From NCBI GenBank assembly GCA_965229115.1, contig CBDDIR010000002.1, positions 70,348 to 134,347 on the forward strand: DNA of 64,000 nt, given 5' to 3'. Numbering within the stretch: the first letter of the stretch is position 1; each line of letters starts with the position of its first letter. The notes beneath the pieces were generated by a model. That model saw nothing but the letters and a program-made list of their open reading frames with translations, had not been told where the DNA came from and made no database searches. The stretch is from UBA7672 sp965229115. Its GTDB lineage: Bacteria > Pseudomonadota > Alphaproteobacteria > Caulobacterales > Hyphomonadaceae. Shown piece by piece: positions 43,001-51,457 of this stretch. A program made the translations under genes and the position numbers.

Positions 43001-43792
43001 CTACCAGGCGATGGCACCGCCATCGACGGGAATGATCGCTCCCGTCATGAAGCTCGAGGCATCGGAGGCGAGCAGCAGGGCGGCGCCACCGATTTCCTCG
43101 GGGTTGCCGACCCGGCCGACCGGAAGGGACTCGGCGAAGAGACGTTCCGTTTCCGCCTCGTGCATGCGCCCGCCGCCGATATTGGTGCGGAAGGGACCGG
43201 GCGCGATCGCGTTGACCATTACATTGTAGCGGGCGAGATCGATCGCCGCTTGCTTGACGAGATTGATGACGGCCGCCTTGGTGGCCACGTAGCTGTAACC
43301 GACCATCGGATCGGCCCTGAAGCCGGCCGAGGACGCCGTGACGACGATGCGGCCGGAACGCTGGGCGCGCATCGGCGCCGCCGCGGCTTGGATCGTCGCG
43401 AACACGCCGGTGAGGTTGATGTCCAGCACCTGCCGCCAGCGCTCGGCGGAGCTCGTTTCCAGATTGCCGGCATCGGTGAAGGGGCCGGGACCGCCAGAAA
43501 TACCGGCATTGGCGAAGGCGATGTCGAGCCGGCCGAACTTCTCGCAGACGCGGCCGACCAGCGCCTGCGCCGCGCCGGTCTCGGCGACGTTGATGGTCTC
43601 CGCGCTGGCGAGCATGCCCTTGCCGCGGAGGGCCTCCGCCGCCTTGCCCGCGGCCTCCGCGTTGACATCGGCCACCACGACATGCGCGCCGGCGCTCGCC
43701 ACGGCTTCCGCCATTGCAAAACCAAGCCCGCTGGCAGCCCCGGTCACGATCGCGATCCGGCCCGTCAGGTCGAAACGGCTTCTAATATCCAT
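43001..43792 (-). CDS. SDR-family oxidoreductase
   Basis: 263 residues from ATG 43792. TGAASGLG cofactor loop, VADVN acidic residue (NAD preference), NAGISGG, catalytic YVATK and a C-terminal FMTGAIIPVDGG. It is convergent with the hydrolase gene and divergent from the second hydrolase gene. Its role is probably alcohol/ketone interconversion in the same pathway. Confidence 0.9.
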   Translation of the reverse strand: MDIRSRFDLTGRIAIVTGAASGLGFAMAEAVASAGAHVVVADVNAEAAGKAAEALRGKGMLASAETINVAETGAAQALVGRVCEKFGRLDIAFANAGISGGPGPFTDAGNLETSSAERWRQVLDINLTGVFATIQAAAAPMRAQRSGRIVVTASSAGFRADPMVGYSYVATKAAVINLVKQAAIDLARYNVMVNAIAPGPFRTNIGGGRMHEAETERLFAESLPVGRVGNPEEIGGAALLLASDASSFMTGAIIPVDGGAIAW

Positions 43793-44005
43793 GAAATATC
43801 CTCCGATTTGGTCCGAAGGGTTTTCACAGTCACGGCGGGGAGGCAATTCATTTCTTCTAACCGCCACCATCAATTCCCGTGATGGCCTTTTCGAATCCCG
43901 ATCACATTCAGTGATAGCGGTGATCAGAACAACTTACTTGTTTTCGGCGCCCGCATCTTCCATTCCGGGAGGCATATCAAGCCCCGGCGACCAGAGGAGC
44001 AAGCC

Positions 44006-44782
44006 TTGGACAACCAGATCACCTTCCCGGTCATCGGCGACACGCGCATCCGCATGTTTCGCGGCGGCAAGGGGGACGCGGTCGTCTTCTTGCACGGAGG
44101 GGCCGGTCTTTCCGTTTGGACTCCATTCTTCCAGAAAGTGTCGGAAAGCTACGATCTCCACGTGCCAGAACATCCCGGTTTCGGCCAGTCCGACAACCCG
44201 GAATGGCTGAACGCGATCTCCGATCTGGCGCTCTTCTATCTCGATTTCATCGACAGCCTCGGCCTCGATAAGGTCCACCTGATCGGCAACTCCTTCGGCG
44301 GCTGGATCGCCGCGGAACTGGCGGCGCGCGATTGCTCGCGCCTGAAGAGCCTGACGCTGATCGGGCCGTCGGGCCTGGCGCCAAGCGCCGGTGCGACCGA
44401 CATTTTCCGCTGGTCGCACGAGGAAAACACGCGCAACCTGTTTCACAACCAGGCGATCGCCGAGCGCACTCTCGGCACCGCGCCGACCGTCGAGCAGCTT
44501 GCCGCGCAGCTGAAGAACCAGACGACCGTGGTGCGCCTCGGAGCCGCGACCCGGCTTGTCAATCCGGATCTCGCCCGCTGGCTGCATCGCATCAAGGTGC
44601 CGACACACATCCTTTGGGGCGAGCATGACAAGCTTGCTCCTGCCAGCACCGCGCAGGTCTGGAAATCGCATATTCCTGACGCGAAGATCACCGTCGTCGC
44701 CGATGCCGGCCACCTGCCGCATGCAGAGAAGGCCGATGTCGTCGGCCCGACCGTGGTGGAATTCCTTGCCGGCGCGAAGTGA
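44006..44782 (+). CDS. Alpha/beta hydrolase 2 (meta-cleavage hydrolase-like)
   Basis: 258 residues from TTG 44006, which has an AGAGGAGC ribosome site; no ATG fits. The oxyanion segment VVFLHGGAGLSVW, nucleophile GNSFGG, Asp in LWGEHDKLAP and His in DAGHLPHAEK form a full catalytic set. It resembles C-C or ester hydrolases of degradation pathways. A LysR gene follows 71 bp later. Confidence 0.9.
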   Translation: MDNQITFPVIGDTRIRMFRGGKGDAVVFLHGGAGLSVWTPFFQKVSESYDLHVPEHPGFGQSDNPEWLNAISDLALFYLDFIDSLGLDKVHLIGNSFGGWIAAELAARDCSRLKSLTLIGPSGLAPSAGATDIFRWSHEENTRNLFHNQAIAERTLGTAPTVEQLAAQLKNQTTVVRLGAATRLVNPDLARWLHRIKVPTHILWGEHDKLAPASTAQVWKSHIPDAKITVVADAGHLPHAEKADVVGPTVVEFLAGAK

Positions 44783-44816
44783 TATCGTCGTGACACGCCT
44801 TGTCTCGCCGGGAGCG

Positions 44817-44841
44817 GTCGGTTAGCTAATAGCCGACTTTT
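44817..44841 (+). terminator. Terminator between hydrolase 2 and LysR genes
   Basis: GTCGG and CCGAC arms with a short loop, followed by TTTT. A weak but correctly placed rho-independent terminator. Confidence 0.45.
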
Positions 44842-44853
44842 CCGGATCGGCGC

Positions 44854-45780
44854 ATGGACATCAGACAGATACAGTATTTCATCCGCGTCTACGAGGAGCG
44901 CAGCTTCTCGCGGGCGGCGGAGCGCGCCAATGTCGTGCAGCCGGCGCTCAGCATGCAGATCCGCAGGCTCGAGGAGGAGCTCGGCACCACCCTGTTCGAC
45001 CGCACGCCGAAGGGGATCGAGCCGACGATCGCGGGCGACCGCTTCTACCAGCTCTCTGTTCCGATCGTGCATAGCGTCGCCGATGCCCGCCAGGAGATTA
45101 TGGAACTCGGTAGCGGAACCCGGGTAGCGGGTTCGCTGCGCGTCGGCACCCCGCCATCGGTTAATCGCGGCATTCTGGGCAAAGTCCTGTCCGAATATGC
45201 CGAACGCTATCCCGAGGTGGAGGTCTCCGTCACCGAAGCCTATAGTGATACACTCACCACGCTAGTGCAACATGGCGATCTAGATTTCGCGCTCGGTGCC
45301 GCACCAAGCAGCCATACCGGTCTGTATCACCGTGCGGCCCTGCGCGACCGGCTAATGCTCGTTTCCAGCCGGGCAATCAACGGCGCCTCGCTCACACCCT
45401 GCAGATTGTGTGACCTGCGCGACATCCAGCTGATCGTCCCCTCGCGCAAGACCTTTCTCGGCCAAGCGGTGGTTAGCTACATATCGAGCGGCGAACTAAA
45501 GCCGAAGCGAACCCTGGAGATAGAGGGCGTGACGGCTTCTCTCGAACTCGCCCGCTATTCCGGATGGGTAACGATTTTTCCGTTTATTTCCATGCATCGC
45601 GATATCCGCCGGCAGGAGTTCTATGTCTATCCGATCATTGATCCGCCAATGAGCTTCAATCTCTTCTTCGTCTTCGATCCGCGGCGCCCGCTAACGGCGG
45701 CTTCGCGCGCCTTTTCCGAGATGCTCGAGTCGGCCCTGCGCGATATCGACGGCGACCGGCAGGTCCTCCTCGGGGAGTGA
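44854..45780 (+). CDS. LysR-family transcriptional regulator
   Basis: 308 residues. The N-terminal winged helix (MDIRQIQYFIRVYEERSF, then NVVQPALSMQIRRLEEELG) and the substrate-binding domain are complete. It sits at the end of the monooxygenase/hydrolase gene group and is the likely regulator of it. The region 39767-40155 is a plausible target, but no site can be named. Confidence 0.92.
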   Translation: MDIRQIQYFIRVYEERSFSRAAERANVVQPALSMQIRRLEEELGTTLFDRTPKGIEPTIAGDRFYQLSVPIVHSVADARQEIMELGSGTRVAGSLRVGTPPSVNRGILGKVLSEYAERYPEVEVSVTEAYSDTLTTLVQHGDLDFALGAAPSSHTGLYHRAALRDRLMLVSSRAINGASLTPCRLCDLRDIQLIVPSRKTFLGQAVVSYISSGELKPKRTLEIEGVTASLELARYSGWVTIFPFISMHRDIRRQEFYVYPIIDPPMSFNLFFVFDPRRPLTAASRAFSEMLESALRDIDGDRQVLLGE

Positions 45781-45844
45781 ACGAGCCGCTATCACGCAGC
45801 GGTACTGCCTTGATCAGATCATGTTATTTGCGCCGGGCGCGGCC

Positions 45845-45879
45845 AACCTCCAAATGTAGGGCGTTACATTTTGGAGGTT
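45845..45879 (+). promoter_or_regulatory. Hairpin sequestering the NIPSNAP ribosome site
   Basis: A 14-bp stem with one bulged base (AACCTCCAAA+TGTA pairing with TACA+TTTGGAGGTT, 6-nt loop) includes the GGAGG Shine-Dalgarno at 45873-45877. It ends 3 bp before the ATG at 45883. It could block translation in cis, or be a DNA operator. Confidence 0.55.
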
Positions 45880-45882
45880 TAA

Positions 45883-46206
45883 ATGATCTACGACATGCGC
45901 ATCTACACGGCCCGGCCCGGCAAGGAGAGGGCGATGATCGACCGCTTCACCAATGTCGTGATTCCCATCTTCACCAGGATCGGCATCGACGTGGTGGCGG
46001 TCTATGAGACCAAGGGCGAGGCGCCGAAACTTATTTATGTAACCCGCTTCGACGACGAAGCGGCGTGGACGAAAGCCTGGGACGCGTTCAAGTTGGATGC
46101 CCAATGGGCCAGCGCCAAGGCCGCATCCGAAACAGACGGTCCACTCCTGAAGCAACAGGACATTTCAGTGATGCGGGACATCCCGTTCCATCAGTTGATG
46201 TCCTGA
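45883..46206 (+). CDS. NIPSNAP family protein
   Basis: 107 residues, start ATG 45883 with GGAGG. The dimeric alpha/beta-barrel NIPSNAP pattern is seen: YDMRIYTARPGKERAMIDRF at the N-terminus and the IYVTRFDDEAAWTKAWDAF block. Bacterial members often lie beside degradation genes, but no reaction is established. IS-derived sequence begins just after the stop. Confidence 0.85.
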   Translation: MIYDMRIYTARPGKERAMIDRFTNVVIPIFTRIGIDVVAVYETKGEAPKLIYVTRFDDEAAWTKAWDAFKLDAQWASAKAASETDGPLLKQQDISVMRDIPFHQLMS

Positions 46207-46495
46207 TGAGAAGCTCAACAACGCGGAGGCGGACGACGGGTTTCGGCAACTGAAGGGATCTGCCGGTCGCGAATGCGGGCCAGGCTTCAGGGTCGGCACA
46301 AGAACCTGGGCGACGTGGGCCTCGAACCATTCTCCATTGATCGGCCCGTTGATGACGAGCGGTGCAACCATTCCCGGCTACGCAAGCCAGCCACCAGCGT
46401 CGTGATCTTGCGATGGCCGTGCGGAAAGCTCATTCGCAGGCGCTCTCCCTTCCTGCAGCGTCCGTGCGTGCGCGCCATGTTCGTCGCAGTCCAGG

Positions 46496-48378
46496 GGTGA
46501 GTAGGCCGGAGGGGTTTCACCTGCCGGCCTCTCGCAGAACGGTGCGTGAACCTCTCGATTCACACCGCTCCCATCAGGTAAACGTGTTCGTTCCGAACGC
46601 CTGCCAATGTACGAAGAGATCCCGCCTAGCTCGGGCAAGTTGCCGCAGGAACTGCGAAGCCCGAGTTTTGTGGAATCGAAAGCGCTTGTACTTTCGCATG
46701 ATCCAGGCCTTGAGCTTCCGATTGACATAGTCAGCCAGAGAGAACAGGGCCGAACGGCTGAACCGTCCATAGTAGGCAATCCATCCCCGGAGGAGCGGAT
46801 TGATCTGTTTGGCGATTTCAGCCAGCGTCCCGGGCGTTTGCCGCGGAATGTTCAAGCTCTTGATCGTTGCCCGCATCGACTTGAGCGCCGTCGGGCTGGC
46901 CGCAGGGGTGTAGCCACAGAAGTACTCATTCCGCAGTGACGTCGCCACCTGTCGCGGCCTGAACTGGTATCCAAGGAAGTCAAATTTGACGGTCGGATAC
47001 CTTTCCCGGCGCCGATTATCTTTGCAGTAGACGATCTGGGTCTTAGTCGGATGCATCTGAAGTCCGCATTCTGCCAGCCGCGCTTGGAGCTCGGCCATAA
47101 GGGCCTCCGCTTCTTGCTCGGTCCGGCAGTGCACGAGACCATCGTCCGCATACCGACACCATGGAAGGTCCGGATGTGTCCGCGTCATCCAGACGTCGAA
47201 CGCGTAATGCAGGAAGAGATTCGACAAGATCGGGCTGACCACGCCCCCTTGCGGGGTACCGCGTGACCGCTCGACGACTTCTCCGTTCTTTTCCATCGGC
47301 GCTGTCAACCATCTTTCGATGTAGAGCAGAGCCCACTCGCACTTCACGTCCTTTCTGACCGCCTTCAGCAGGAGATCGTGCGGAAGATTGTCAAACAGCC
47401 CTTTGATGTCGAATTCCAAAACCCAATCATACTTCCAGCACCGCTGGCGCGTCACTCCGACGGCATCCAGAGCCGATTTCCCGGGCCTGTATCCATAGGA
47501 GTCCGGAAGAAAGAGAGAATCCAAATCCGGCTCAATCATCTGCTTGACCACCATCTGCGCGATCCGATTGCTGACCGTTGGCACACCCAAAACCCTTTCG
47601 CCTCCAGCCTTCTTCGGAATGGAGACGGCACGCACCGGCGGCGGAAAGTAGGTCCCGGACGACATCCGATTCCAGATCTTGTAGAGATTTCTCGCAAGTT
47701 CTTTGTCGAACATCTCCAAGGTCTCACCGTCCACCCCGGCTGCGCCACGGTTGGCTTTGACCGCTTTGTAAGCTTCGTACACTTGCCGTTTCTCAATTCG
47801 AAACGGCTTGTCTGTCGTACCTGTCGAAGTCATCCTGCTTCCAGTTGTTCCAAACAATACGACCACCTGATCCGATCCCTTTGCTCCGGCCCCATTACAG
47901 TGCCCTCAACGCTCATACGGATCGGTCCGCCCCAGTCTCCTGCATCGGTACTCTCGCCTTGCGGTTTCTCCGCTTGAGCTTCTCCCTTGGCATCAGGAGC
48001 CTGGTTCCTGCAGTTCCGCGTAAAAGCCTGTATCCGACTCACGCCCCCTCTACGCCGGTCGCCGCCCGCCCAGTCATCAGGCACCCGGCGGACTTGTCCC
48101 AGGATGACGAAACAGTCCTGGTTTCGACGACGCTTAAATTCATAACGGCGCGTCTTCGGAGGGTTCACTTTCGTTCGTCTTTCGGACACTCACCTGCTCG
48201 GATCTCGTCCGAACTTTTCATCCGACGCTCACCACCACGGCTCTTTACCGCAGCAGCTCGGACTGGTTTGAGACCCGCTCCTGAAAGCCGATCTCGGGGG
48301 GCCGTCCCCCATCATTTACGCAGCTTTACGCCACGGTTTCCGTCCATATTGAACTCCTTCCGCTGCTCTGCAGCACAC
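46496..48378 (-). mobile_element. Group II intron
   Basis: The intron is about 1.88 kb. The 5' end is GTGTG at 48378. The RT gene lies in domain IV. Domain V is at 46570-46536: a 35-nt hairpin opening GAGCGGTGTGAA, with the AGC triad and closing CACCGTTCT. Domain VI is a GGCCGG/CCGGCC hairpin at 46504-46529, followed by the TACTCAC 3' end. The 3' boundary is uncertain by 1-2 bases because of a C-run. About 500 bp at the 5' side hold the structured domains I-III. Confidence 0.85.
46574..47833 (-). CDS. ltrA: Group II intron reverse transcriptase/maturase
   Basis: 419 residues from ATG 47833 (GGAAGCAGG site). RT motifs are complete: FDIKGLFDN with catalytic Asp, RGTPQGGVVSP, and the active site RYADDGLVH. 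A maturase (domain X) follows with LLRGWIAYYG and YVNRKLKAWIMRKYKRF. There is no C-terminal HNH endonuclease. It splices and mobilises the surrounding intron RNA. No stop or frameshift is seen, so it may be active. Confidence 0.93.
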   Translation of the reverse strand: MTSTGTTDKPFRIEKRQVYEAYKAVKANRGAAGVDGETLEMFDKELARNLYKIWNRMSSGTYFPPPVRAVSIPKKAGGERVLGVPTVSNRIAQMVVKQMIEPDLDSLFLPDSYGYRPGKSALDAVGVTRQRCWKYDWVLEFDIKGLFDNLPHDLLLKAVRKDVKCEWALLYIERWLTAPMEKNGEVVERSRGTPQGGVVSPILSNLFLHYAFDVWMTRTHPDLPWCRYADDGLVHCRTEQEAEALMAELQARLAECGLQMHPTKTQIVYCKDNRRRERYPTVKFDFLGYQFRPRQVATSLRNEYFCGYTPAASPTALKSMRATIKSLNIPRQTPGTLAEIAKQINPLLRGWIAYYGRFSRSALFSLADYVNRKLKAWIMRKYKRFRFHKTRASQFLRQLARARRDLFVHWQAFGTNTFT

Positions 48379-48486
48379 TTTCGTCGATGAGGACGAGCTT
48401 GGTGGGATCAAGGTCCTTGATCATCGAACCACTGCTCACGCTGTTCCAGGACGTCGGGAAGGCTTTGCTCTACCGCGTGGCCAGTC

Positions 48487-48722
48487 TTTTATGGGATGGC
48501 CCGCCCCTCCCGCCAGCTTCGTGGGGCTGGATGCGGAGGAGCGGGTCGTCCGGCGCCGCCGTGTCAGACGAGCGACCCTTGCCGAACTTGCAGACAAGCT
48601 TCAGCCATGTACCATTGCCATGGAGGCATGCTGCGGGGCACACCATGTCGGTCGTCTCTTTGCAGCCAAGGGGCATGATGTCCGGCTGATGTCTCCTGAG
48701 TACGTACGGCCTTACGGTAAGC
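48487..48722 (+). pseudogene. IS110-family transposase N-terminal fragment
   Basis: FVGLDAEERVVRRRRVRRATL, then TIAMEACCGAHHVGRLFAAKG and VRLMSPEYVRPYGK, match the DEDD domain of a well-known rhizobial IS110 group (MEACCGAHHLGR type). Homology stops at about 48722, after which the frame is unrelated. It abuts the truncated IS630 5' end. Confidence 0.7.
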
Positions 48723-48813
48723 GGTGCTCTGATGGCACGGGGCTTCTCGTCAGAGAGAGCCCATTGCTTCACAGTGCCGAGGCTTCCGGAGCAGACGGCG
48801 GCACTGAAGGATG

Positions 48814-49186
48814 TCAGAAGATGTCCTTCATCAGCCGCCGGTATTCTTCCTCCGGCCGCCCGTAGGCATCATGAGCGAACTCTTCCATTGCTGCGCGATT
48901 TCGTACTGTGATGACGCCACACTTCCGCAACTGCCGACGTCGGCACATATCCATCCACCCCAAAAATCCCGGCTTCAGCACGGTGTCCCTCCGGCGTAGT
49001 CACAACCACTGAGCCTATGCCGGAAGTCAGGAAATAAACGTACTCGAAAGGCTCTCCGGCAGTGGCAAGACCAGTGCGTTGGGGCAGGACAACATGAACA
49101 AGGTCTGGAGCTATTTCTTCGAAATCAGCCGCAGGCAGAAGCGACAGCAACTTGTTCTGTATTGTAGATTGGTTTGGAACTGACAT
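48814..49186 (-). pseudogene. Crp/Fnr-family regulator, internally deleted
   Basis: The N-terminal cNMP-type domain begins at ATG 49186 (NKLLSLLPAADFEEIAPDL, GEPFEYVYFLTSG). Near 48920, in a different frame, the last residues of such a regulator appear (GVITVRNRAAMEEFAHDAYG, then EEEYRRLMKDIF and a stop at 48814). The DNA-binding helix-turn-helix is missing, so a deletion has joined the two ends out of frame. Confidence 0.65.
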
Positions 49187-49389
49187 GGCGCTCGCCCCCA
49201 TTGGGGCAAGAGCATGACGCACCCTCAGCCGTTCGCGCCCTGTGCAGTCTGCGAACGATGGAACAAGTATGAGCTAATTCTGTATCGAATCAAGCCAAGT
49301 ACGCTAGCGTACGGAGATCAGCGGGCGGCCGCGATGGAAGAGGCAGGCTTACGCTGGCTGGCTAAACGGCTTCGGTCATTCCAAAAGCA

Positions 49390-49775
49390 GGTTAGCCGAA
49401 TGTGCCGATCACACCCCGGAGGCGGCAAGCACCCAATGGCGCAATGTCGCCGACCAGATCAGGCCGAAGGTGCCGAAACTCGCCACGCTGATGGATAGCG
49501 CCGAGCAGGACGTGCTCGCCTACATGACCTTTCCCAGGCAGCACTGGGCTAAGCTTCATTCGACAAACCCGATCGAACGTCTCAACGGCGAGATCAAGCG
49601 ACGCACAGAAGTTGTCGGCATCTTCCCCAACGACGATGCCATCGTGAGGCTCGTCGGTGCATTGCTGCTTGAGCAGAATGACGAGTGGGCCGTTCAGCGA
49701 TCCCGCTACATGACACTTGAGACCATAGAAGCAATGAGCGATGATCCGCTCATCAGCCTGCCAGCCGCAAGCTGA
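49390..49775 (+). pseudogene. IS256-family transposase C-terminal fragment
   Basis: The frame reads TPEAASTQWRNVADQIRPK, then MTFPRQHWAKLHSTNPIERL and NGEIKRRTEVVGIFPND, the conserved C-terminal part of IS256-family transposases including the NPIERLN Glu region. The N-terminal two-thirds are absent. Confidence 0.8.
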
Positions 49776-49925
49776 CCAATTCCCGGCTCTGTCCGGAAGG
49801 CACGGCGATTGCCGAAGCTACACCACATAGCGTAATCGCTCAGGGCCTAGCCTTCCAGGCGGCGGCTCTCCACACTGTCCCTTGCCAACTGTGGCCAGTG
49901 TGCCGAAGCTATGAGGAGAACCGCC

Positions 49926-50966
49926 ATGAAGTATTATGCCGGACTGGATGTCAGCCAGCAAACGACCTCAGTCTGCATCGTTGACGACGAGGGCACTGTT
50001 GTTGCCGAACGGAAGGTAGCATCGTGGCCAGACGCTATTGCTGAGGCGCTGGAGCCGTATGCAGTAACTCGTGCAGGACTTGAGACCGGTCCCCTGTCGG
50101 TCTGGCTATGGAATGGATTGAAGAAACGCGGCGTTCCCATCGTCTGCATGGATGCTCGCCATGCCAATGCGGCCTTAAAGATGATGCCTGCCAAGACGGA
50201 CCGCAACGACGCCATCGGCCTGGCCCAGATCGTTCGTACGAGTTGGTGCAAGAGCGTTCATGTCAAGTCAACGGCAAGCCACGAAGCTCGGGCGCTCCTT
50301 GCCACTCGTAGCCAACTTGTACGAACCCGCTGTGACCTGGAGAACCAGATCAGAGGTGTCCTTCGCACCTTTGGTATCCTGTTTGGCAAAAGGGTTGGTG
50401 GGTTCGCCAAGCGAGCCGAGGAAATCATCGACGGCGAGCTCCATGCGTCGCCGACAATCCAGGCTGTCGTGAAAGCACTGATGCGGGCGCGTGCCAACAT
50501 CCTTGAGCAGATCCGTCATCTCGAGGCGAAGGTTCGCTCGCTAGCGCGGCAGAACATCGTCGTCAGGCGGCTGATGTCGGTCCCTGGTGTCGGAGTAATC
50601 ACTGCGCTCGGCTTCGCCGCAACCATTGATGACCCGACACGATTCAAACGATCATCCAGCGCCGGAGCCTATCTTGGGCTGACACCTCGCATCTACGCCT
50701 CTGGTGAGACTATGAGATCCGGCCGGGTCTCAAAGCGGGGTGACGACTTTCTTCGACGCAGTCTATTTGAGGCTGCCAACGTGCTCCTGACAAGGATCCC
50801 GCAGTTCTCCGCTTTGAAGAGTTGGGGATTGCGCATCGCGCGGCGCGGCGGCTATCGCAAAGCTAAAGTTGCCGTGGCTCGAAAACTCGCCGTCATCCTT
50901 CATGCCATGTGGGTCTCCGGCGAGCCGTTCCGTTGGTCATCGCACGACCCGAGCGAGGTCGCATGA
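49926..50966 (+). CDS. IS110-family transposase (apparently intact)
   Basis: 346 residues from ATG 49926. The DEDD domain opens with YYAGLDVSQQTTSVCIVDD and contains MPAKTDRNDAIGLA. The transposase_20 domain is present (LMSVPGVGVITALGFAATID, FKRSSSAGAYLGLTPR). No interruption is visible. IS110 elements lack usual terminal repeats, so the ends of the element cannot be set by eye. A 101-bp part of this gene is repeated inverted at 51233-51334. Confidence 0.9.
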   Translation: MKYYAGLDVSQQTTSVCIVDDEGTVVAERKVASWPDAIAEALEPYAVTRAGLETGPLSVWLWNGLKKRGVPIVCMDARHANAALKMMPAKTDRNDAIGLAQIVRTSWCKSVHVKSTASHEARALLATRSQLVRTRCDLENQIRGVLRTFGILFGKRVGGFAKRAEEIIDGELHASPTIQAVVKALMRARANILEQIRHLEAKVRSLARQNIVVRRLMSVPGVGVITALGFAATIDDPTRFKRSSSAGAYLGLTPRIYASGETMRSGRVSKRGDDFLRRSLFEAANVLLTRIPQFSALKSWGLRIARRGGYRKAKVAVARKLAVILHAMWVSGEPFRWSSHDPSEVA

Positions 50967-51457
50967 ACTACACCGAATATTCTGGTTAGCTGAGACCAGC
51001 GAGATCGTCCGGTCAGGACGATGGCGCAGTCGAGACCGATCCCACGAATGCGAGTGCTGGTTCGTCCAGATAATCGCGAACACCACATTGGTCGACTGAG
51101 CCTATCCAACGCCATGATGAGGCGGTTAAAGTGCCGACCTCGAAGAGAACCATGAGCCTGACCTGCGATGCCCACTGCGACCAGCTTGACAACCGCGATT
51201 AGAGAACTCAGCGGGACACGATCGCCGGAATCGCCGGATCTCATAGTCTCACCAGAGGCGTAGATGCGAGGTGTCAGCCCAGGATAGGCTCCGGCGCTGG
51301 GTAATCGTTTGAATCGTGTCGGGTCATCAATGGCTATGCGGTATCGCCGAACAATCAGTGCTCCCCTCTTGAGCGTTTCACCGCATTCTGCCTAAAGAAG
51401 TTGCATTCTTCTTATAGAACATACATAGTACGTTTCAACAGAACTCAGGAAAGTGGA
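50967..51457. other. Non-coding region between IS110 and iclR genes
   Basis: Probably the IS110 right flank up to about 51232, the inverted IS110 fragment, and then the IclR promoter area. A TATAGAA motif at 51413-51419 partly resembles the motif in the other promoters of this cluster. No gene is supported here. Confidence 0.45.
51233..51334 (-). repeat. Inverted partial copy of the adjacent IS110 transposase gene
   Basis: The reverse complement matches 50623-50723 with about three differences over 101 bases (CCATTGATGACCCGACACG through GACTATGAGATCCGGC). Flanking sequence on both sides does not match. It is a fragment of a second copy in opposite orientation. Confidence 0.8.

Larger units (their letters stand above)
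46279..48487 (-). pseudogene. IS630-family transposase gene, interrupted by group II intron and truncated
   Basis: On the minus strand the 5' piece (48487-48379) reads KTGHAVEQSLPDVLEQREQWF and, after a frameshift, LDPTKLVLIDE. The 3' piece (46495-46279) reads TATNMARTHGRCRKGERLR and, after another frameshift, PLVINGPINGEW up to VPTLKPG. Joining the pieces across the intron restores DETWTATNMA, the conserved IS630 stretch. The part encoding the second catalytic Asp is missing, as is the first third of the gene. It is a dead element used as a landing site. Confidence 0.75.
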
